DNA of 64,000 bases from Steinernema hermaphroditum (Eukaryota; Nematoda; Chromadorea; Rhabditida; Steinernematidae), in contig CM059623.1 of the NCBI GenBank assembly GCA_030435675.1, positions 16,452,205-16,516,204 on the forward strand. Reading direction: 5' to 3'. This document shows, in pieces, positions 57,001-64,000 of the stretch; position 1 is the stretch's first letter; every line of letters starts with the position of its first letter. Both the position numbers and the translations under genes were made by a program. The notes under the pieces are model-generated. The model had not been told where the DNA came from. It saw only the letters and a list, made by a program, of their open reading frames with translations, and searched no databases.

Positions 57001-57216
57001 TCGATCGATCTCGAGACACATTTGTAGCTCGCCGTTTTCAGCGATTTTAAACAGTCCGTTGCTTGGCTCTTCAGAATGTTTCCGCTTTCGGCTCAAGCAA
57101 CTTTCTCTATCGTTAACTTCCTCATCTTCGGCCTCTTCTTCCACCACCTCCATCGCCTCGTTCTCCTCTTCCGACACGCTGCCGTCCCGCATCACTTCAT
57201 CAGCGCTGCTATCCAT
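51050..57216 (-). CDS. Large multi-C2H2 zinc-finger protein with HMG-box-like N-terminal segment
   Basis: A nuclear, probably DNA- or RNA-binding protein, not identified further. The start is ATG 57216 (MDSSADEVMRDG), followed by a long acidic run (EEENEAMEVVEEEAEDEEV) and a basic RKRKH. The next exons (~56850-56465) read EEQWPPILDLLIHRAVRV...KFKGHLSKQSSLA...WNTLTREEQKEWDKHAVE, whose end resembles HMG-box helix 2 (WNxLTxEEKxxW). The rest is a dense series of irregular C2H2/CCHC-like fingers, e.g. CLLCSPGDE, MHACQHCGQAY, CQTCGVQFSTIVEGRKHFEK, KCPFSTCNKQALRDHVIGSH, CPVCRTKFRTYAAYRGHK, CPKCSARFQKQFSLDLHMKEH, CPYTGCDATFLTRSQGVIH, CRCCGAQFPVNDATSFQGH, with a Ser/Pro/Arg-rich linker at 52000-52500. 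The last exon (51050-51149) ends NESFRRCFGIEQS. Exon joins between ~54300 and 56000 are approximate. Confidence 0.8.
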
Positions 57217-58441
57217 TGCGCGAAGCTCAAACTGGCACTGTTTATAAAACGCATTATGGGACAACCACGCATTTATGGAAGAAGCGCGAAATGCGATGCC
57301 AAAGACGCACATTTCAGCGACGCGCGTTGCCATAGATATTCTGTTTTGGTCTTGCAACGACGTCCTGTGTTTGAATCTCAGAACGAGACAAACTTAAGCT
57401 TGATATAAATTTTCTGCTAACCAGTTACATTCTATTGTACGGTACTCTGTATCAGGAGACACTTGATGCCACAGCTCAGGAAAGAAGAGACAGACTTGAA
57501 AAGGCCGCGCTCTTTTCAAGAGCAATCGTGAAATATTGGGTGCAAGGTCGTTGCAGGACCGCTCGACTACAGTACCTGCAGGGAATATATCGCGGGACCC
57601 ACTTCTTCGAAACACATTGCTTTGACTGCTATTTGTAGTTGGAGGTTTTTTACAGATCGTAACTGATGAAGGAAGATAAATTACAAAATGTACAGAGGGT
57701 GCTTTTCAATTCAATTGGACCGACGCATGACGTTCAAATTAGTGGCAGATGCTAAATTCGACATAGCATATTAATAAAAAGAATATGACGGAATAAGGTG
57801 ACGCGTGTGTTGTGAGCTGATACCCCGTCAAAATCACTCGATAAAGACAACGTAAAATTTGAAAATGAATTTGTCATTCCTCACTCTGTCGATACTCCAA
57901 ATAGTTGGTTCCATCGATTGCTAATATGACTTCCGTGATAACTAATCAATGAAAGCTCACTGCTTAGGGCACAGTAGTTCGATGAGATGCCTCCAATTGT
58001 AATGCGCGGGCGTGTAAATAGTGCAGCAACAATTCTACAGAGCAGGAAATTTACAATGGAAACCGCTGCTTCGACAACGACGTTGTATAGATAGTGACAA
58101 AGACAAAGACAGTCGTGGCGAAACACAAAACTGGTGTGTGATCAGCAAGCGGCATATACGTGGTGTTCAGAAAGTTCTGTGAACGGAAAATTGGGATTTT
58201 CATGCAAGAAAACGCATTTAAATCGGGAATCAAACAACATTACCTTATTCAGCTTGCAAAATTAGCTCAAGTATCACTTGAACTGACCATTTGTTTTGCG
58301 CCGATACAGAGCTGAAGATGCTTCTTGAAAATCAGCCCGAAGCACACTGGGATTTCCAGACTATGTTCCTCCCAATTGTGCTCCAGGAGAGTTTGCTCTC
58401 TTCGGGGAGTCTCTGGAGGTGCTGGAGATCGTTTCCGGATT

Positions 58442-58474
58442 TAGATGCGTATTATTGCACATAATACGCATCTA
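58442..58474. repeat. Perfect 14-bp hairpin, 5-nt loop
   Basis: TAGATGCGTATTAT at 58442-58455 pairs perfectly with ATAATACGCATCTA at 58461-58474 around TGCAC. No T-run follows and no gene end on either strand is close enough to call a terminator. Confidence 0.9.
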
Positions 58475-58496
58475 TTGCCGACAGAGATGCCGACTC

Positions 58497-58612
58497 GGGT
58501 TGATTTCGCAATCGGAGCCGGCTCGCGGCTCGGGCTCAGTTGGGCGGGTGGTCCGAACAGGCTCCGGCTCGACTCGGGCTCGGCTCAGAGGCTCGGGCTC
58601 GGCGTCGGCTCA
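58497..58612. repeat. GC-rich GGCTCGGGCTC low-complexity array
   Basis: An irregular array of (C)GGCTCGGGCTC words in otherwise AT-rich DNA. It is locally open in frame (Gly/Ser/Arg-rich) but without protein features. Confidence 0.75.
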
Positions 58613-58869
58613 TTTGGAATCTCTGGTTTTGCATAAAAATCCCATTTTTCATTTCACAGAACTTTCAGTTTCTACGTGCATAAATTGATAGTTGATGTCA
58701 TGAAATGCTACGTGCATGAATTGATAGCGTTTATTATAACAATATATGGACTGAAGAGACGAGGGAGGTGTAAACACTGCTAATGGAAGAAGTCATGGGT
58801 ATAGCTTTGTGTATCAAGAAACGAAAGAATTTCGGAAAAAAGAAGTTCTTTTCAGCTGATCTTAATTAA

Positions 58870-60803
58870 CTAATGGAAGATATTGAAGAGGATCTTTCTC
58901 AAAAACTCCTTGAGTGTCTTGTATGCCCGTTTGTACCATCGCTGGAGAGGAGGTTGATGAGAGTATTTGTCGATAGATGCGACATTTATAGACGACACGG
59001 ATTGGACTTTATTCTTGCGGCTGCGAACAACATCAGCGACGCGATCTCTCATCAACTTGTTGATAATGATTGTAACCCAGCTGGAAAGCTTGTCTTATTG
59101 TAGCAGAGTTTGTGTACTTACGGATCGATGCAAATCACCAAGAAGTAGTTGAGCTTGAAGAGGATGAAAAGAAGCCAGCTGTCAACCATCGCGTGACCGC
59201 GGATGTACACAGAAGTCATGGAAAGAATGTAAATCAATCCAATGATCAGTTCCTTAAATGAATGAAAATATAAGATATCTGGAAGTTAGATAGCACTGTT
59301 ACGCTTACGTCTACAGATTTAACCTATCTCTATGTATTTTATGCCATTTTCGAACGTATCTTACCTGGATGCAAAAATCTCTGTCTTTACGGGGGACATT
59401 GCCGATGAATTTCCAATAAGATTGATAAGCGAGGCGGGTGAAGATGACGACGTTGAAGAATGTAAGAAGAGCCGCAAGAAAGTAGTCGCTGAACGTAGCC
59501 AGCAGTGACATCGCTTGTCCGCACGTGTTTTCCATGTTGAACGCCCAGTTGAAGTAAAAAGTGTTGAATGCGAAATGGCAGGGATCTAAATTTGGATGAA
59601 TTTAGCTGTACATGAATACCGTTTAATGACTTTGACTTTTCTTACCGATTTTTAAATGAGAAACCTAAGAAAACCTGAATAATGCCCAAAATGGACTGAA
59701 CCCGGTATACAGCTCCATCACATGAGGACCAGCCCCGAGGTGTGATATTTCGCGAGCTTTGAGTACACAAATTTAAATTATCCGGAAACAAACACAGTGT
59801 TCCCAAAATCTGTCTCCATTTGAGTTTTTTTGTTGAATCAGTGTTGGATTTTTCTAGCTTTTTACGTTTTAGCTCTTTCTAGCTCTTTACGTTTTAACCA
59901 CATCTTCAGATATTTTCATAAACTGGCTAGCGCACGATATTGCTTCTGTCGAGGGCAGACAGTCTAGACAGACTCGGACACCCCTTATAAGGACCATGCA
60001 TGTATCATTCTCTCTCTTTTCTGATCACTCAATAAACGATCGGTCGTGTGTTCCCTTCGTGTTCCCACATCCACATCGTAACAGTTTCCAGCACAACTTA
60101 CTAGCAATTGTCGGAGAACCCATGACAGCAGCCACGATCCATATTCCAAATGTTGTAGCAACGAGTGAGATGCCTTGGAATATGCTAAGCAGTTTGAGGT
60201 CGAATTGGTGAGCAATGCGGTTTAGAGCGAGCAGCACGTTGCAGAAGCCAGTGACGTCGAAGCAGATGTGGAGAATGGTGCCGGAGTACATGGCGACGTA
60301 TGGATTGAGTTTAGCAGATGGCCTAAAGCTTCAAGTCGCATAAAGTTGGTCTTTAATCTTCCCTATGCAGAAAACTCAACATTAAGGCCTTTGCCATTTC
60401 CAGGGATTTTATAGGGTTTGCTACTTGGCTTTCCAACTGAAAATTAATCACAACACCTACGATATCAGTGCGTGTACCATGATGGGGACGAAGACCAGAA
60501 TTCCCAGTAGGTTGGAGACACATCGATTGACGGTCAATGTGCCGAACGAGCATCTGAATATGAACTTTGTCTTGAGTACGAAGAGGGAGATAATGGCGCC
60601 ATTTCCTATGATTCCAAGGAGGGAAATCTACAATGCCATAAAGAGGCCGTTTAAAATGAAAAGCTACTCACCACACCGATGAGGCATCCAAGAAGAACAG
60701 CATTGTTCTCAGCAACTTCGACCAGAGGTTGTTTGTAAGGTGGTTGAAGCGTCGAGGACACCGTACCTTCCATCGCCCGAAGAGCACCTGTCGTCGCTAA
60801 CAT
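58870..60803 (-). CDS. Seven-transmembrane chemoreceptor, Srx-like
   Basis: A predicted chemosensory GPCR of the nematode-specific Srx type. The chosen start is ATG 60803 (MLATTGALRAMEG); ATG 60773 is an alternative. TM1 spans a splice (LLGCLIGV / ISLLGIIGNGAIISLFVL), followed by the Srx-like signature SFGTLTVNRCVSNLLGILVF in TM2. TM3-4 are on the exon at ~60290-60100 (GFCNVLLALNRIAHQFD, then IFQGISLVATTFGIWIVAAVMGSP). TM5 exon is at ~59590-59350 (FSDYFLAALLTFFNVVIFT). TM6-7 is at ~59255-59120 (ELIIGLIYILSMTSVYIRG, NYFLVICIDP), joined in phase to the last exon (WVTIIINKLMRDR ... ILFNIFH). The order, spacing and intact frame suggest a functional receptor; the family assignment rests on the TM1-TM2 pattern. 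Confidence 0.78.
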
Positions 60804-62639
60804 TTTCGAAGGAAATGATAGTGCGCGCGGCAAGTCGTGACACTCCCGTGACCTAGCGGCCAATTAGTGGCTTGAAATAATGACAGCTCTCGAGGGATTG
60901 CTTGAAGTGAGTCAGGTTACAGGAGCTGCTGCGCGGTGGCTAATTAGCCACGACGAGAAGCTGCGGAGGCAGCAGGATCACAACCGGCAATCCTTTACTA
61001 CTGAAAAAAGTCATACGCATTTATGGTAGATGGATGTCCGTAAAAGTGGTGGCAGTGAATACTCGAGACTAGATTTCAAACAGGGACCATATTTACCGTA
61101 CAAACTGCTGCATGTCATTACCACGAAAAACAGTTATGTAGTTCTGAGAACACAGTCTTTCACCAGCGATCGCTCGTGTCGTCCGTTCACTCTGAAGTTC
61201 GTCGAATGAGTTAAAGAGTAGTCGTACTTGACCGTTTTGCTTCGAGCATAGATTGTTGTGAGCGCAAGCCAAACTGGGTCGGTTGAAGTTAAGGCGCCTT
61301 TTTTAGCGCGCCGAATTTAGCACCTAATCTTAAATCACTAAACGTTGGAGAACGAAGCCTAACTTTTTTTTCTAGGGCTGTTGAACCTCGTGTGTCTATA
61401 TGTGGACAGGTTACTGGTTACATTAACTGGATAACTATTGGCAAACTGGCAAATAAACGTTCTTTTATCTAGTTGGTACTATGATACTTGAATATTCTCG
61501 CGCTGCGTTAAGCCTTCTGATCTTAAAAATAAAAGGAGATAACGGAAACATATATAAGCATGAATCCGCATCTGCGAAGCGCATCCAGCCAAAATGAAGA
61601 TGGGAACCGCTGAGCTCCACGGTCTGCTCCTCTACGAACGTCAGCCGCCTCTCCGATGCCCGCACAAGCTAATGGAACTGCTAATAAATCTACCAGGATG
61701 TCGTCTCCAGCTGAAGCTGAAAGAATATCAACGGTGTGATTTGTTTTTGTTATGCATAGATGAGGCAAATGGAAGGTGCAAGCGTTTGCCGCGAGAAGAT
61801 AACTCGTAAATAATCATGAAGTCTTTATTCAGTCGTATTCATACCACCCTCAAGTAGTAATCAAAAGTTTATCGGTAAGAAGGGGTAGTAAAGTTGTAAA
61901 TGAAGATCAATGGTTAAAAGCATGATAGAGTTTCTATGACGTTGCACTGCCGCGAATTTTTGAAGAACAGTGCAGAAAACGAAGTTTCGAGTTTGCAATT
62001 TCCGTGCGCACGACATATTTCGTGCAGAAATAAATAAACAACTCGCTATATCATGCCGTACTCGGTATTCAGCATCGAGTTGCATTCTTTAGTTTGTCGA
62101 GGGTGACTAAAACGTCTTTCTGCTCGCCGGGTTAGAAACTCATAAATTTGGCATAATATCGCATCGCATCACAGAATATGGCGTCGGATAATGTGGCGTC
62201 ATAATGTAAAAATGCAGAAACAGAAATTTTTATCAATTACCCCGGACGTAACGCAGGCAAATTATGCAAACTTGAGCTTAACCGTTGCTGATCATTCTTA
62301 CAGATCGGTAAAACACTGAATTTGGATGCAAACCTTAGAACTGCCCAAAACCTCAGTCCTGCGAAGGCACTGATATCACCCAACAAGAAAGACCTTTGAT
62401 ATTCACAAGCCTCAGTTCTTTAAAGGAACTGAAATCACGGACGCAAACCAGCACGCCACCGACCGGTTCGACATCAGCGCCACGCTAGGAATGAAGCCGA
62501 TGGCAAGAGACATTCGCTGTTTTGCCTATTATTCGGTGTGCATTTGCCTATTATGCAAGGTGTAATGCCTTTGACTCGTGAAATAAAGTCGTCAAATGAG
62601 TACCATGTATTGAGCTTTAAATTGATTTCCAGCAAATGT
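60804..62639. other. Intergenic, no confident gene
   Basis: Promoter of the Srx-like gene on the left and 3' flank of the CHK-like gene on the right. A GC-richer stretch at 61560-61770 is open on both strands: plus 61594-61809 encodes MKMGTAELHGLLLYERQPPL..., 71 aa. I recognise nothing in it. CTCAGT-containing near-repeats (about 62340-62440, CCTCAGTTCT/CCTCAGTCCT) look like a small tandem duplication. Confidence 0.4.
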
Positions 62640-64000
62640 TCACTCTTTATACTTTTCTTCTGGGACGGTTTCCAGGACGGTAAGAGCATCATCCAAGGCG
62701 AATAGTGCTCTCATCATGAGTTTCTCAGTGCGTGCCTCCCATATCGGTTTCATGTTCTCGTCATGGTCACCGCAGCAGAAGAATGGAACCATGAAAAGGA
62801 GATGGATCGTTTGATTGATCAGATGTACTCGGTAAGCACCTTCCAGCTGGAAGAAGATAACAGTTAACTTTGGTTATCCAAGAGCATTTGAACCTGTTGA
62901 AACGTAAATTCAATAGACTTTCCGTCGATCTCCAGTAATCGCTTCAAGGTACGGTAGTATTGTTTGAGAATGTCAACCTCGTGTTCCCTTCGCACGTCTC
63001 CATCCGAGCAGAGAACGAGAACTCGGGCTATGTCCAGCGCTGGGCTTCCAGCATGACATATCTGGAAATCGATGAAAGCGGCCACTTCATCAGAGTCTTT
63101 GCGCCACAGTATGTTGTTAGTCCACATGTCTCCATGCGTAAGGACCGTTGGGAGACCTGCAAAACGAAAATAATACATTTGGAGTGAGGATAGTTGCACG
63201 GATATATTACGATAAATCCAGGTCTCTCAGAAGTTTAATCACGCTTGAACTGAACCGCCCGACTCACTTCAGGGGTATGAACTCACCGAAATCTTTGTAG
63301 ACGTCATATGTGGTATATTTATGAAATTTCAGCGAATTGGAGAATCCCAGAACGTGCTTTATTCTGTCTTCGAATATGGCAGGTTTCATGGCGCTAAGTT
63401 TCTTAAGAAGAGCTTCAACAAAGTCAAGAGCTCCCGGTGACTGGAACAAGTGGAGAGGAAGCTCTTCCGTCCATGACTGGTCCGGCATGCAAAGAAAATG
63501 TTTATGGAAGTGAGCGAGGTGCTCGGCGATTTTGAGCATCTAACAAAAACATTGAGCAGCCTGGAGGATTAGCGTAATTTACCTGCTTCTTCGAGAATCC
63601 TTGGAATATACTGTACGTCTCTGCTGCACCAACCATGCTTTCCATCAGTAAATACCCTCTTGTTTTGTCCACTACCCAATTCCCGGTGTCGTACATCTGG
63701 ACCATCGGAAATCCCGCAATTTTGTCGGCGTACTTGTTGTAAAATAGACATTCTTGATTATGGAATCGGATGAAATGCTGTATCTTCTGGTCATTTATTT
63801 TCGACGTATCGCCTTCGCTTATGATTGCCTTGTCGACATCTTTGATTGCGTCGACTCCAGGCACCTTTAGGACCACTTCATGAGGGTGCTCCAGTCCCTC
63901 AAATTCTATGTCACACTTGTATACTTTGGATATGAATCCTTTGCCACCGCTAATGTTCAGTGCGCTGACCTGAAATAGCAGTTTAATGTAGCGATATTTT
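62640..64000 (-). CDS. CHK kinase-like (DUF1679) protein, 5' end beyond window
   Basis: A kinase-fold family expanded in nematodes, related to choline/ecdysteroid kinases; substrates mostly unknown. From right to left: exon 63590-63970 (SGGKGFISKVYKCDIEFEG, EVVLKVPGV with the likely ATP-binding lysine, RFHNQECLFYNKYA, RGYLLMESM), exon ~63288-63541 (IAEHLAHFHKHFL, SWTEELPLHL), exon ~62880-63160 with the catalytic VLTHGDMWTNNILW and the metal-binding AAFIDFQICHAGSPALDIAR, and a last exon to the stop at 62640 (LEGAYRVHLINQ...EEKYKE). The HGDxWxxN and xDFQ motifs are intact. The first exon(s) lie beyond 64000. Confidence 0.9.

Larger units (their letters stand above)
57217..58869. other. Intergenic with repeats
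   Basis: Between two minus-strand genes. It contains the hairpin at 58442, the GGCTCGGGCTC-rich stretch at 58497-58612, and a ~37-nt spaced repeat CTACGTGCATxAATTGATAG at about 58672 and 58709. No supported gene. Confidence 0.5.

Noticed and set aside
57435..57638. Plus-strand ORF MYGTLYQETLDATAQERRDRLEKAAL...
   Set aside because: Looks helical, but it starts in the promoter of the zinc-finger gene with no acceptor, no continuation and no family match.
61523..61809. Small gene at 61.6 kb
   Set aside because: Both strands are open over the same 200 bases and neither shows a signal peptide, domain or good splice sites.
1..64000. CRISPR arrays, prophage, insertion sequences or bacterial operons
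   Set aside because: The sequence is clearly eukaryotic, with spliced genes throughout; the tandem arrays at 36.7 and 37.6 kb are inverted arms of a fold-back element, not spacer arrays.

Overview
This window is a piece of a nematode genome, most likely from clade V (Rhabditomorpha, strongylid-like). The genes have many short GT-AG introns of about 45-50 nt with TTTCAG-type acceptors. Several start codons sit directly behind an acceptor-like site, as expected for spliced-leader trans-splicing. The gene families also fit: an expanded-type nuclear hormone receptor, an Srx-type chemoreceptor and a CHK-kinase-like gene. Three copies of the 22-nt nematode SL1 sequence are present. All gene models are my own splice reading from the sequence.

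Left part (1-21 kb): an intron-containing hAT-transposase-like gene (+); the lipid kinase PI4K-III-alpha (-); a small coiled-coil gene that may be the INO80 subunit TFPT (-); an AMPA-type glutamate receptor, glr-1 (-), whose first intron holds a LINE 3' fragment and a long perfect hairpin; then a divergent pair, ciliary tmem-17 (-) and sap-18 (+), sharing a 233-bp promoter with a perfect DAF-19/RFX X-box.

Middle (21-38.4 kb): gene-poor DNA with small fold-back repeats; a nuclear hormone receptor (+); and two mitochondrial genes in tandem (-), a DUF5522 protein followed by mrpl-14. A rearranged block follows at about 31.9-38.1 kb, bounded by 246-bp direct repeats. It holds a decayed partial copy of the acylglycerol kinase gene, two tandem decayed fragments of a TTF2/lodestar-like SNF2 ATPase, a fold-back element whose arms are tandem 40-bp repeats, and two SL1 copies.

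Right part (38.4-64 kb): immp-1, agk and gbf-1 lie head-to-tail (+) with short gaps, probably an operon, and an SL1-like sequence lies between immp-1 and agk. Beyond them are a bacterial-type guanine deaminase (-), a large C2H2 zinc-finger gene with an HMG-box-like segment (-), an Srx-like receptor (-) and a CHK-kinase-like gene running off the right edge (-).

Functional themes: PI4KA and GBF1 both act in secretory-pathway/PI4P and Arf signalling. DUF5522, MRPL14, IMMP1 and AGK are all (predicted) mitochondrial. The most unusual observation is SL1 sequence outside a recognisable SL RNA gene, each copy followed by a GT donor and sharing flanks, at the junctions of the duplicated block and upstream of agk.
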